Shown: positions 1-7,445 of the stretch, piece after piece | Layout: each line of letters starts with the position of its first letter | How positions within the stretch are numbered: the first letter of the stretch is position 1 | NCBI GenBank assembly: GCA_030836345.1 | Contig: JAURQA010000055.1 | Location: forward strand, 1-8,807 | DNA: 8,807 bases | Reading direction: 5' to 3' | Origin: Bacteroidota bacterium | Lineage (GTDB): Bacteria > Bacteroidota > Bacteroidia > NS11-12g > UBA955 | Notes under the pieces: model-generated | Told to the model about the DNA's origin: nothing | Database searches by the model: none | What the model saw: the letters and a program-made list of their open reading frames with translations, nothing else | Position numbers and translations under genes: made by a program

Positions 1-302
1 CACCCTTTTTCAACGCATTTCATGACTGTTTCATGCCAATTATTTCCTGCTCCGACGGCCAAATGAACCATCTTTTTATTTTCTCTCAGAACAGTAAACT
101 CCTTCACATTATTTTTTAAGACTGTTCCTTCGTAATCCTTAGTAAATAAAATATTGCTACCTCCACCCAAAACAAAATAGGGTTTACTAATTCCCTTTGT
201 TATCTCATCTTTAAGTCTTGCTATGGAATCTATTTCAATAAACGCTTTCGCACTTACATCAACCCCGAAGGTGTTAAATTCTTTTAAGGATTTACTTGTC
301 AT
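1..302 (-). CDS. murB: UDP-N-acetylenolpyruvoylglucosamine reductase MurB, N-terminal part (3' end outside window)
   Basis: MurB is a cytoplasmic FAD enzyme that reduces UDP-GlcNAc-enolpyruvate to UDP-MurNAc with NADPH, the second committed step of peptidoglycan precursor synthesis. Exactly 100 complete codons are visible before the left edge. The N-terminus has the family's NTFGV segment (residues 10-14), then the FAD-binding signature VLGGGSNILFT (44-54) followed by YEGTVLKN (57-64), and an AGAGNNWHETV segment near 84-93 typical of the next FAD-domain strand and helix. The start is firm: an in-frame TAA lies three codons upstream of the ATG, and no other ATG is available. The start codon lies inside the upstream glycosyltransferase gene, with an 11-bp overlap, so translation is probably coupled and the gene is probably the last visible member of the minus-strand operon. 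No Shine-Dalgarno sequence is seen. About 240 further residues would be expected outside the window by comparison with E. coli MurB. Confidence 0.93.
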   Translation of the reverse strand, partial: MTSKSLKEFNTFGVDVSAKAFIEIDSIARLKDEITKGISKPYFVLGGGSNILFTKDYEGTVLKNNVKEFTVLRENKKMVHLAVGAGNNWHETVMKCVEKG

Positions 303-1425
303 TGAACATTAATTGCTGAATAGAAGCCACCAAGGAGCTCCAACTAAACTGTTTTTTAAATTCTTTAATTTCAGCCTGCATGGCTTCTTTATTTGGATTA
401 GCAAAATACGCCTCTATTGACTTGGCTATCGATTTTGGTTCTGGTTCACATACGTATCCTGTTTTTCCTTCGGGAACAAACTCCGCTAAGCCTCCAACAT
501 TGGTAACTACCATGGGTTTTTCAAAATGATATGCCACTTGACTAACTCCACTTTGTGTGGCTGTTCTATAGGGCTGCACCACTAAATCACAGGCTGAGAA
601 ATAATCTGAAACTTGATTATTAGGCATAAAATCTGTGTGAAGGTGAATATTCTTTAGAGCTAATTCTTTGATGATTATTAGATAGTGCTCTTCTTCGTCA
701 TAAAACTCTCCGGCAACAAGTAGATGTATTTTCTCGTCTGATGCATTAAGTTCTTTCATGGCATTCAGCAATAAATCAAGTCCCTTATACTTACGAATAA
801 ACCCAAAAAACAAACACAACTTTGCATCCATAGGTATACCTAATTTAGATCGCATGCTTTGCTTGTGCTGCAATGGCCCAAAATTATCGTATAAGGGATG
901 TACATGAAAATCTGAAATTCCTGCAAAATTAGTCCCTCTTAAATCATCAAGTACTTTGCGACTCATAGTAATAGCTCCGTCTAAACTCGGAAGAAAGTAC
1001 TTGTTGAAAGGTTTATCTATAAACCGCCTTTCGTGCGGAATAATATTATCCGCAATACACATCACTTTGGTATGATTGTTCTTTTTTGCAATGCGAGCTA
1101 TTGTACCAAAGGCGGGAGCAAAAAAAGGCATCCAGTACCGGAAAATAATGAGATCTGGCTTTTTATTTTTGAGATAACGGCCTGCTTTTACCCAGCTAAT
1201 GGGGTTGACCGAATGAATCATTCGTTTAATGTTTAATTCTGGCTTAGGATCACTGCTATATTGAGACTTTCCTGGGAATAAAAATCCTGGATACTGAAGG
1301 GTGAAAGTTAAGATTTCAATGGTGTTTTCCTTTTCTAGCTCTTTGGCAAAGCGCTCATTAAACGTGCTTAAACCTCCTCTGTATGGAAAAGCTGGACCAA
1401 TGAGAACAATGTTCTTATTTTTCAT
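292..1425 (-). CDS. Glycosyltransferase family 4 (GT-B fold)
   Basis: This is a 377-residue cytoplasmic or membrane-associated transferase of the GT4 / 'glycosyl transferases group 1' type, which moves a sugar from a nucleotide-sugar donor to a growing glycan or lipid-linked acceptor. The N-terminal domain opens with a strand and glycine-rich loop, NIVLIGPAFPYRGGLSTFN (residues 5-23). The C-terminal Rossmann domain begins near LCLFFGFIRKYKGLDLLL (203-220), which carries the usual G-x-x-x-x-KG donor-site segment. It continues through HLLVAGEF (234-241) to NVGGLAEFV (309-317) and TGYVCEP (322-328). The canonical EX7E glutamates are missing; that stretch reads TATQSGVSQVAYHFEKP (288-304). The start ATG has a good AGGAG four bases upstream, unusual for this phylum, and overlaps the preceding GT2 gene by 11 bp. 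The stop overlaps murB by 11 bp. Donor and acceptor cannot be deduced; surface polysaccharide or glycolipid assembly is the likeliest role from context. Confidence 0.88.
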   Translation of the reverse strand: MKNKNIVLIGPAFPYRGGLSTFNERFAKELEKENTIEILTFTLQYPGFLFPGKSQYSSDPKPELNIKRMIHSVNPISWVKAGRYLKNKKPDLIIFRYWMPFFAPAFGTIARIAKKNNHTKVMCIADNIIPHERRFIDKPFNKYFLPSLDGAITMSRKVLDDLRGTNFAGISDFHVHPLYDNFGPLQHKQSMRSKLGIPMDAKLCLFFGFIRKYKGLDLLLNAMKELNASDEKIHLLVAGEFYDEEEHYLIIIKELALKNIHLHTDFMPNNQVSDYFSACDLVVQPYRTATQSGVSQVAYHFEKPMVVTNVGGLAEFVPEGKTGYVCEPEPKSIAKSIEAYFANPNKEAMQAEIKEFKKQFSWSSLVASIQQLMFNDK

Positions 1426-2377
1426 TGACTCCTACGGTTTTACTAATTCCGTATACATTTCTATCTTGTCGTCCTCTGCTAAAAAGCTCACCTAAGAAAC
1501 CTGCTAGAAATAATTGAACACCAATAATCATGGCAATTAAACCAATGAAGAAAAATGTATTATCGGCCAATAATGGCGCAGGTGTTTTATTAACCACATG
1601 AATTAATTTTTGAACTCCTAACCAAGTGGCAATGGAAAGTCCGATAAGAAAAAACAAGGTACCAATTAAGCCAAAAAAATGCATGGGCTTCTTTCCAAAT
1701 TTACTCATAAAGAATATGCTAAGTAAATCGAGGAATCCGTTTATAAAGCGATTCCACCCAAATTTTGTTACTCCATATTTTCTGCTTTGGTGCTGAACCA
1801 CCTTCTCCCCTATTTTGGAGTATCCCTCCCAGTTCGCAATAACAGGAATGTATCGATGCATTTCACCATAGACTTCAATGTTTTTTACCACATCATTGGA
1901 ATAGGCCTTTAATCCACAATTAAAATCGTTAAGCTCTAAGCCACTAATTTTACGAGTAGCCCAATTAAATATTTTTGTAGGCACGGTCTTGGTAATGGGA
2001 TCATAGCGCTTCTTTTTCCAACCGCTCACTAGATCATAGCCTTCTTCCTTAATCATTTTTACCAATTCTGGAATTTCATCAGGACTATCTTGCAAATCAG
2101 CATCCATGGTAATAACCACATCGCCTTGCGCTTGATCAAAACCTACGAATAAAGCCGCACTTTTACCGTAATTACGGCGCATTTGAATACCCTTAGCATT
2201 CGGATTATCCCTGGACAAACCCTCAATAATCGCCCAACTATCATCTTTGCTTCCATCATCTAAAAATAGAATTTCATACGAAAATGTATTCTCGTCCATC
2301 ACACGTTTAATCCACGAGTGCAATTCTGGCAATGACTCAGCTTCATCAAGCAATGGTATAACTACGGATATATCCAT
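1415..2377 (-). CDS. Glycosyltransferase family 2, polyprenyl-phosphate sugar transferase-like (GtrB/ArnC/DPM1 type)
   Basis: This 320-residue GT-A transferase probably loads a sugar from a nucleotide donor onto undecaprenyl phosphate at the inner face of the cytoplasmic membrane. It starts with the family strand MDISVVIPLLDEAESLPEL. The DDGS motif is at residues 40-43 and the metal-binding D-x-D as MDADLQDSP at 91-99. An MHRYIP segment sits at 173-178 and QSRKYGVTKF at 197-206, both placed as in GtrB-like enzymes. Two C-terminal membrane helices lie near 233-254 and 274-298, followed by a short tail. I chose the ATG at 2377. An upstream in-frame ATG at 2398 would add seven residues (MLLLYRF) ahead of the usual family N-terminus, and it lies upstream of a TACTTTTG promoter-like box. 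The last codons overlap the next gene's start by 11 bp. The sugar is unknown. Confidence 0.9.
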   Translation of the reverse strand: MDISVVIPLLDEAESLPELHSWIKRVMDENTFSYEILFLDDGSKDDSWAIIEGLSRDNPNAKGIQMRRNYGKSAALFVGFDQAQGDVVITMDADLQDSPDEIPELVKMIKEEGYDLVSGWKKKRYDPITKTVPTKIFNWATRKISGLELNDFNCGLKAYSNDVVKNIEVYGEMHRYIPVIANWEGYSKIGEKVVQHQSRKYGVTKFGWNRFINGFLDLLSIFFMSKFGKKPMHFFGLIGTLFFLIGLSIATWLGVQKLIHVVNKTPAPLLADNTFFFIGLIAMIIGVQLFLAGFLGELFSRGRQDRNVYGISKTVGVNEK

Positions 2378-2386
2378 AAATCTGTA

Positions 2387-2394
2387 CAAAAGTA
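2387..2394 (-). promoter_or_regulatory. Possible internal -7 promoter box
   Basis: The minus strand reads TACTTTTG, a full match to the Bacteroidota -7 consensus TAnnTTTG, ending nine bases before the GT2 start codon. I see no TTG at the expected -33 distance, so this is a half-match. If used, it would give the glycosyltransferase-murB part of the operon its own transcript with a leader of only a few bases. Confidence 0.35.
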
Positions 2395-2436
2395 ACACAT
2401 ATAAATTTGAGTTCTGGGATGCAGTCCTCCTAAAAA

Positions 2437-2464
2437 TATTCCACCTGGAGCAACTATTCCACCT
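2437..2464. repeat. Short 10-bp direct repeat at the end of the transpeptidase gene
   Basis: TATTCCACCT occurs at 2437-2446 and again at 2455-2464, an 18-bp period. The second copy covers the last codons and stop of the L,D-transpeptidase-like gene. It looks like a small tandem-type duplication at the 3' end of the gene. No stem-loop with a T-tract was found in the 76-bp gap to the next gene. Confidence 0.5.
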
Positions 2465-3119
2465 TTAAAATGGTTCTTCGCCTATATTCTTCATCCTCGG
2501 CATAGGCAAAAAGCATACTTCCCCCAGCAATGGCATGCATAACATCCTTATATACTTCCCTTCGGAGGACCGGACAGCCAAAACTTTGGCCATTGTACCC
2601 CAAGGAGTCTATGTATTCATAACTGCAATATTGGCAAGCGATGGTTTTGGCTAATTCGCTGCGGTGAATCACTATTTCACGTTTTCGTGCATTATGATTA
2701 ATGCCCCATTCTAAGCCATCCAATATTAAAACAGTATCATGCGTTTTGGAAATATCGTATTCTGCTGTTTTAAAGCAGCCCAAAGAACTCTTATAAGAAT
2801 TTACACGGTTACTAAAATCGGTTGCTTTCTCCAAGCCCGAATTTGCTCCATGTGTCGTAATTTCACTAAAGAGCATCGTCTTTTGCTTTAGATCAATTAC
2901 AAAAAGGCGCTTTTGATCTGAAGTTTTAGAAAAATCGATAATTGTTATCGTATCCTTTATTTGGAAGGTGTCATAAAATAATTCATGCGCTTGAAGAGCA
3001 AGGTTTAAGGCCACTGGACTTAATTCCGGACAATTCAGTTTAGCAAATAAAGTATCACTCTGATTTGCCTTTAAAAATTCTATAGTTAAGAAAATGAAGA
3101 GAAATAGTGTTGTTCGCAT
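2454..3119 (-). CDS. Secreted murein L,D-transpeptidase-like protein (YkuD_2 family)
   Basis: This 221-residue exported protein resembles the Bacteroidota 'murein L,D-transpeptidase catalytic domain' family (YkuD_2, PF13645). Related YkuD enzymes use a cysteine to cross-link peptidoglycan stems or attach proteins to them. A short N-terminal hydrophobic segment (residues 4-16, MRTTLFLFIFLTI) is a plausible signal peptide, although it contains Glu14. The domain shows HGANSG (90-95), a FSNRVNSYKSSLGCF block (102-116), a GLEWGINHNARKREIVIH block (135-152) with the likely catalytic His152, and GQSFGCPVL (177-185) with the likely nucleophile Cys182. Two further cysteines, in the ACQYC stretch (162-165), are unusual. 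I chose the ATG at 3119; the frame extends six codons upstream only to a TTG. It lies 30 bp after the membrane-protein gene and 76 bp before the GT2 gene, and no terminator is seen. Substrate and in vivo activity are inferred from the family. Confidence 0.85.
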   Translation of the reverse strand: MRTTLFLFIFLTIEFLKANQSDTLFAKLNCPELSPVALNLALQAHELFYDTFQIKDTITIIDFSKTSDQKRLFVIDLKQKTMLFSEITTHGANSGLEKATDFSNRVNSYKSSLGCFKTAEYDISKTHDTVLILDGLEWGINHNARKREIVIHRSELAKTIACQYCSYEYIDSLGYNGQSFGCPVLRREVYKDVMHAIAGGSMLFAYAEDEEYRRRTILKVE

Positions 3120-3149
3120 TACAGCTATCAATGCCAAAACAGTGCCATA

Positions 3150-3614
3150 TTAAGCTCCAGGAAATAAGGCTCTACCTATATCCGCTCTAAATGGCCAAGG
3201 AATAGCCATGAAAATAATGATAAAGGCAATGGTAAACCAAATCGCTATTTTTTTATGCTTTAGCACATCCTCAGTTTGTCGCTTAGCCATAGCCGAACCC
3301 ATGGTTATTAATACCACTGCTGTGATCATCATTACGGTGTGTTCCACCGTAAAAAATCGCATCGATTTACTGGTCATGGTTGCTTTCATATCAGCTAAAG
3401 CTCCTTTAATTAAGGGACTAACAAAATAAAGGACCAATCCAATAAGCAATTGAATATGCGTAAGTATAACCGTATATTTTCTTAATTTATTATCCCTAGC
3501 AGAATAGCTTTTTTTGCCAAACATGCCTTTAAAAGCAGAAACAATGGCTAAAACCAATACAATTAAAAGGAACCAACGTAGGAGTGAGTGAGTGTGCAAT
3601 AATCCTTGATACAT
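3150..3614 (-). CDS. Four-helix inner-membrane protein, 'cytochrome B'-like Bacteroidota family
   Basis: The 154-residue protein is almost entirely membrane helices, near residues 11-29, 47-67, 90-110 and 122-141. It has a basic loop after helix 1 (FGKKSYSARDNKLRK) and another after helix 3 (KRQTEDVLKHKK). Similar short proteins in flavobacteria are often labelled 'cytochrome B', from memory of annotation practice rather than proven function. Histidines lie at or near helix starts (His7 and His9 before helix 1, His53 in helix 2, His92 in helix 3), so haem or quinone binding is possible but unproven. The ATG at 3614 is supported by a full-consensus promoter just upstream; the longer frame starting with TTG at 3671 would begin upstream of that promoter. 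The gene is the first of the minus-strand envelope operon. Its role there is unknown. Confidence 0.75.
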   Translation of the reverse strand: MYQGLLHTHSLLRWFLLIVLVLAIVSAFKGMFGKKSYSARDNKLRKYTVILTHIQLLIGLVLYFVSPLIKGALADMKATMTSKSMRFFTVEHTVMMITAVVLITMGSAMAKRQTEDVLKHKKIAIWFTIAFIIIFMAIPWPFRADIGRALFPGA

Positions 3615-3629
3615 AATTTTTAATTTTTT

Positions 3630-3659
3630 CAAAGATAAGAGGCTATTTTTAATAGACAA
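3630..3659 (-). promoter_or_regulatory. Consensus Bacteroidota promoter of the envelope operon
   Basis: On the minus strand TTG (3659-3657) is followed by exactly 19 bases and then TATCTTTG (3637-3630). This fits the TTG-N17-23-TAnnTTTG form used by the primary sigma factor of Bacteroidota with no mismatch. The start codon of the four-helix protein lies 15 bases downstream, so the leader would be about 10 bases. It is the strongest promoter match in the window and is the likely driver of the five minus-strand genes to its left. Confidence 0.75.
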
Positions 3660-3718
3660 TTTTATTCCCAAAGCTGAAGCACAATTCTTATCCTTTTAAA
3701 TTAATCCTCAAAAAACAA

Positions 3719-3749
3719 TTGCAAATACTCAGATAAAGCTGCAAATTTG
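3719..3749 (+). promoter_or_regulatory. Likely promoter of the MFS transporter gene, with a palindrome on the -7 box
   Basis: TTG at 3719-3721 is followed by 20 bases and CAAATTTG at 3742-3749, one mismatch from TAnnTTTG. The -7 region sits in the perfect 10-bp palindrome GCAAATTTGC (3741-3750), a possible repressor site. The ATG follows only six bases after the box, so a transcript would be leaderless or nearly so. The promoter is divergent from the envelope-operon promoter about 60 bp away. Confidence 0.55.
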
Positions 3750-3755
3750 CCTTCA

Positions 3756-5027
3756 ATGAAGTCTAAAAAAACCAAACTTTGGTTACTTATCACCGTTGCA
3801 TCCCTTGGCTATTTTGTAGATATCTATGACTTGATTTTATACAATGTTATTAAAAAGGAGAGTTTGGACGCTTTAGGTATTCCGGAGACAAAAGAGACCC
3901 TTTTATTTATGTTCCAAATGGGCGGAATGCTGCTAGGAGGTTTGCTCTGGGGCATTTGGGGCGATAAGCGAGGGCGTGTTTCTGTATTATTTGGTTCTAT
4001 TATTATGTACTCTATTGCTAATCTAGCCAATGCATTTGTTGGCGGCTTTGAAGGATATGCATTTTGGCGTTTTGTTGCTGGGTTAGGACTGGCGGGTGAG
4101 TTGGGCGCAGCCATTACATTGGTTAGTGAAAATATGCATAAAGATAAAAGGGGCTATGGAACCATGATTATTGTAACCTTTGGTGCGCTGGGAGCAGTAG
4201 CAGCATACTTTGTGGCCCGCATGGGCGGCCATTTTGCATGGTTTTTCGAATCCCTATTCAATCAAAAACTAGCAAACTGGCAAATTTCATACATTATCGG
4301 AAGCCTCCTGGGGTTCATACTTTTAATCCTTAGAAGTGGAACTTTTGAAAGCGGAATGTATGCGGAAGTTAAAAAATCTTCTGTAAAGAAGGGTGATTTC
4401 TTTCAGCTCTTTAAAAACAAACCTACCTTCCTCAAATACTTCGCTTGCATTTGTATTGGCATTCCAGTATGGTATGTGGTAGGCGTTTTAATTGCCCTTT
4501 CCCATAAACTCATTTCTAATGCCAATGGCCAACCTATGGATCCAGGATTTACAGGCGAATTAGTTATGTGGAGCTACATAGGTTTAAGTGTGGGTGATTT
4601 CGCTAGTGGCTTAATCAGTCAAATGATGAAAAGCCGTAAAAAAGTTATATTTATATATCTGGTTATGGTAACCATTATGTCAGCGATATTCCTATTAAAC
4701 AATCAAGCCAGCCCAACTTTCTTTAAAGTATTTGGCTTTCTTTTAGGAGCAGCTACGGGATACTGGGCTTTATTTGTAACCAATGCAAGTGAACAATTTG
4801 GAACCAATATTAGAAGTACAGTAACGGCTACTGTTCCAAATTTTGTGCGAGGCTCTGTGGTCTTGATCTATTTTTTATTCAATAGCATTTCAGATTTAGA
4901 GATTGGAACTAATGGAGCAATAACGGCCGCAATGCTTGTAGGTATATTAAGCCTAGCAGCAGCCTTTTGGGGCAATTACTACGTGGAGGAGAGCTTCAGT
5001 AAAGATTTGGATTATACGGAAGAGTAA
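3756..5027 (+). CDS. Major facilitator superfamily transporter (metabolite:H+ symporter-like)
   Basis: This 423-residue inner-membrane secondary transporter has about twelve predicted helices. Helix 1 carries YFVDIYDL (residues 19-26), resembling the acidic FDxYD pattern of metabolite:H+ symporters such as the aromatic-acid and sialic-acid carriers. The loop 2-3 signature appears as GGLLWGIWGDKRGR (61-74). Helix 4 has WRFVAGLGLAGELGAA (104-119), followed by the loop SENMHKDKRGYGT (124-136), again like that group. A central cytoplasmic loop lies near 203-224 and an extramembrane insert near 253-266 (SNANGQPMDPGFTG). The C-terminus is short and acidic. I chose the ATG at 3756, because the frame can extend only to a TTG inside the -7 promoter box. 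The substrate cannot be read from the sequence; the neighbours share no obvious pathway with it. It appears to be a single-gene transcript, convergent with the RND gene. Confidence 0.88.
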   Translation: MKSKKTKLWLLITVASLGYFVDIYDLILYNVIKKESLDALGIPETKETLLFMFQMGGMLLGGLLWGIWGDKRGRVSVLFGSIIMYSIANLANAFVGGFEGYAFWRFVAGLGLAGELGAAITLVSENMHKDKRGYGTMIIVTFGALGAVAAYFVARMGGHFAWFFESLFNQKLANWQISYIIGSLLGFILLILRSGTFESGMYAEVKKSSVKKGDFFQLFKNKPTFLKYFACICIGIPVWYVVGVLIALSHKLISNANGQPMDPGFTGELVMWSYIGLSVGDFASGLISQMMKSRKKVIFIYLVMVTIMSAIFLLNNQASPTFFKVFGFLLGAATGYWALFVTNASEQFGTNIRSTVTATVPNFVRGSVVLIYFLFNSISDLEIGTNGAITAAMLVGILSLAAAFWGNYYVEESFSKDLDYTEE

Positions 5028-5082
5028 AACCAGCCCAAAAATACTGTTGCAGGCCCTCTATAAATCTAAAATAAGGAATTTC

Positions 5083-7431
5083 TTACATGTCCCTAGGCAT
5101 ATCCAATATACTTTCTTTGAACTCTTCCTTTAAATTAAGACTCTTTTCAAAAGCCAATATTAAAGCTGGAAGTAAAAATAAATTGGCTACTAATCCTGTA
5201 AATAATGTGGTTCCGGTTAACCAACCCAAAGCAATAGTTCCTTTAAAATCGCTCAGGGCAAAAATCATAAAACCAGCAAATAAAGCAACCATGGTATAGA
5301 TCATACTCAAACCTACTTCCATAATAGTTTCACTCAAAGCTTTACGCATGGGCTGTTTTTCATTGGTTAAATGGGATTTAAAAACACTTATAAAATGGAT
5401 TGTAGCATCGATGGTAATACCAAAGGCAATGCTAAATACAAGGATGGTACTTGGTTTTAGTGGAATGTGGAAATAACCCATTAAGCCCGCCGTTATAATT
5501 AAGGGAATAATATTAGGAATCACTGAAATAAGGATCATTTTTATACTTGGAAATAATAAACCCATGGTAAATCCAATAATAAGCAAAGCCCAAAAAGTAC
5601 TACTCAAAAGACTCTCATAGAGATAGGTATTTCCCTTTAAAAAAACCTGAGATGTTCCAGTAATAGCAACTTCGTATTCATCGTTAGGGAAAATCTTATT
5701 CGCAATTGCGGTGACCTGCCCCACCAAACTATCCATACGTACGCTCCCAATATCTTTCATTTGATAAGAGATTCTAACAGAGCTAAAAGTACTATCGGTT
5801 AAGCCTCGTATAATATTTGTTTTATCTTTTTTGGGTTCGGGTAAGGCCGCATTTACCGCACCTAAATCCAAAGCATTTGGCAGTCTATAATAATCGGCAT
5901 CTCCATAATTATAAGCTTGGTTGGCAAAGCTCGCAAACTCGACCAAGCTCAAAGGCTTGCTCAGTTCTGGAAAACGCCTAATTCTTCGCTGGAAACTATT
6001 GACTTTATTCAACACCTCTGCAGATCGAGCTCCTCCCTCTTCTCCCGTTTTAACCAAAATCTCAAAGGGCATGACTCCTCCAAAATTGGATTGAAAGAAG
6101 TTCAGGTCTTTCATAATAACCGAACTCTGAGGCAAGTCATCTACAATAAAGGCCAAAGGCTTTAATTTCACCATATAAATTAATCCAAATATGGTAACGG
6201 CTGAAGACCAAAAGAAAATTCGACGTTTGTGATTAAAGGAATAGTATTTAACCCAATTCAAAAACTTATTAATTCTGGGCGCTTCTAGGTGATTCGTTTG
6301 CTTATCGGTGGGTGTTTTTAGGTAACTGTACAAGGCAGGGATACCAATAATATTTACGAAAAATATAGCATTAATAACGACGAATGATAACAAACCATAC
6401 TCTTCTAACACGCTGGTTTGGGTAAAATAAAAGGTTCCAAAACCCACGGCAGTCGTAAAATTAATGAGGAATGTGGCTACCCCTAATCTAGAAATAATCA
6501 TACTCAAGGCATGCCTCTGGTCTTTGGTTGCTCGATATTCCTCGTGATATTTATTAATAAAATAGATGGTGTTTTGAACCCCAATAACCACTAAAACGGG
6601 AGGCAGAGTTCCTGTAAGCAAGTTTATTTTAAAGCCCAAAAGAGTCGTAATCCCAAGCATACTCAACACCCCTATCGCAATAAAAATGAGCGAAACGGCC
6701 AGGGTACCAAAGCTTCTAAAAAAGATAAAAATAATGATGGCTGTAACCAAAAAAGCAATGATGGTAAAAAGTACAATTTCACTTTTTACCGTGGTGCTCA
6801 TTTCTGTCCGAACAAAGGGCAATCCACTAAAATGCATTTCTACATCATTGGCTTTTCCAAAGTCCTTACTCAAGCACTTTATAGAATTAATAAGAGGTAT
6901 TCTCTTTTGTGAATTCAGTATCTTATCATCTAGGCTCGCAATAAGTACCATTACATCGCCCTTGGCGTTTAGAAGGCGGCCTTGATAAAAGTCCATATTC
7001 AAAAACTCCTCAGCTAAACTATCCGCCACCTTATCGGAGCTAATGCTTATTCCAGGAAAATCATGGGTTTCAATAAAACCCGTAGAGTCATTCATGGAAA
7101 GGCTTTTGCAACGCGCTGGGCTAACTACTTCTTTTACGCCAGGTAGCTCAGCAATGCTATCGCTAAGCCCTTTTAAAGATCCGTATATGGACTTGGTAAA
7201 AAAATTATCACTCTTAAATCCTATGATAAGTTTATTTCCGTCTTCTCCAAACTGACGCTTAAAATCTTGGTATACCACCATGTCTGGATCGTCATTAGGG
7301 ATGAGCTTTTGCATATCATATGCCAACTCTGCCTTAGTGGCAAAATAGCCCATAGCTATAGCGTATACCCCAATAAGAGTTAGACAGTAAGCGCGATACT
7401 TTAAAATAAATCCAGCGATTTTATCCCACAT
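5083..7431 (-). CDS. RND superfamily exporter, MMPL/COG1033 type
   Basis: The 782-residue inner-membrane protein has the duplicated RND layout: one N-terminal helix (about 6-31), a periplasmic loop of about 185 residues, five helices (about 218-372), a linker, a seventh helix (about 404-422), a second periplasmic loop, and five more helices (about 609-762). Such proteins move lipids, hopanoids or other hydrophobic compounds outward using the proton gradient. The second-half relay motif FGITIDATIHF (670-680) carries Asp675. The equivalent first-half stretch is VIGVQNTIYFINKYHEEYR (282-300), with Gln-Asn where an Asp is often found. The ATG at 7431 is preferred: the frame extends nine codons further only to a TTG, and a TAATTTTG box lies between the two. 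No membrane-fusion or outer-membrane partner gene is adjacent, which fits the single-component MMPL/HpnN-like branch rather than AcrB-type efflux. Confidence 0.88.
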   Translation of the reverse strand: MWDKIAGFILKYRAYCLTLIGVYAIAMGYFATKAELAYDMQKLIPNDDPDMVVYQDFKRQFGEDGNKLIIGFKSDNFFTKSIYGSLKGLSDSIAELPGVKEVVSPARCKSLSMNDSTGFIETHDFPGISISSDKVADSLAEEFLNMDFYQGRLLNAKGDVMVLIASLDDKILNSQKRIPLINSIKCLSKDFGKANDVEMHFSGLPFVRTEMSTTVKSEIVLFTIIAFLVTAIIIFIFFRSFGTLAVSLIFIAIGVLSMLGITTLLGFKINLLTGTLPPVLVVIGVQNTIYFINKYHEEYRATKDQRHALSMIISRLGVATFLINFTTAVGFGTFYFTQTSVLEEYGLLSFVVINAIFFVNIIGIPALYSYLKTPTDKQTNHLEAPRINKFLNWVKYYSFNHKRRIFFWSSAVTIFGLIYMVKLKPLAFIVDDLPQSSVIMKDLNFFQSNFGGVMPFEILVKTGEEGGARSAEVLNKVNSFQRRIRRFPELSKPLSLVEFASFANQAYNYGDADYYRLPNALDLGAVNAALPEPKKDKTNIIRGLTDSTFSSVRISYQMKDIGSVRMDSLVGQVTAIANKIFPNDEYEVAITGTSQVFLKGNTYLYESLLSSTFWALLIIGFTMGLLFPSIKMILISVIPNIIPLIITAGLMGYFHIPLKPSTILVFSIAFGITIDATIHFISVFKSHLTNEKQPMRKALSETIMEVGLSMIYTMVALFAGFMIFALSDFKGTIALGWLTGTTLFTGLVANLFLLPALILAFEKSLNLKEEFKESILDMPRDM

Positions 7432-7437
7432 CGGCGG

Positions 7438-7445
7438 CAAAATTA
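7438..7445 (-). promoter_or_regulatory. Possible -7 box of the RND exporter gene
   Basis: The minus strand reads TAATTTTG, a full match to TAnnTTTG, ending six bases before the chosen ATG at 7431. No TTG is found 17-23 bases upstream (the nearest is only 10 bases away), so the -33 element is missing or degenerate. It supports the shorter start and implies a leaderless or near-leaderless message. Confidence 0.4.

Noticed and set aside
3824..4114. Minus-strand 96-codon open frame opposite the MFS gene
   Set aside because: Proline- and serine-rich shadow of an MFS coding strand with no recognisable domain or start context.
5028..5082. Possible bidirectional terminator between the convergent MFS and RND genes
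   Set aside because: Only GCC/GGC-sized pairing is possible and neither strand has a proper stem followed by a T-tract.
6686..6985. Plus-strand 99-codon open frame opposite the RND gene
   Set aside because: It lies fully inside the exporter gene on the opposite strand; its sequence is the reverse complement of membrane-helix and loop codons.
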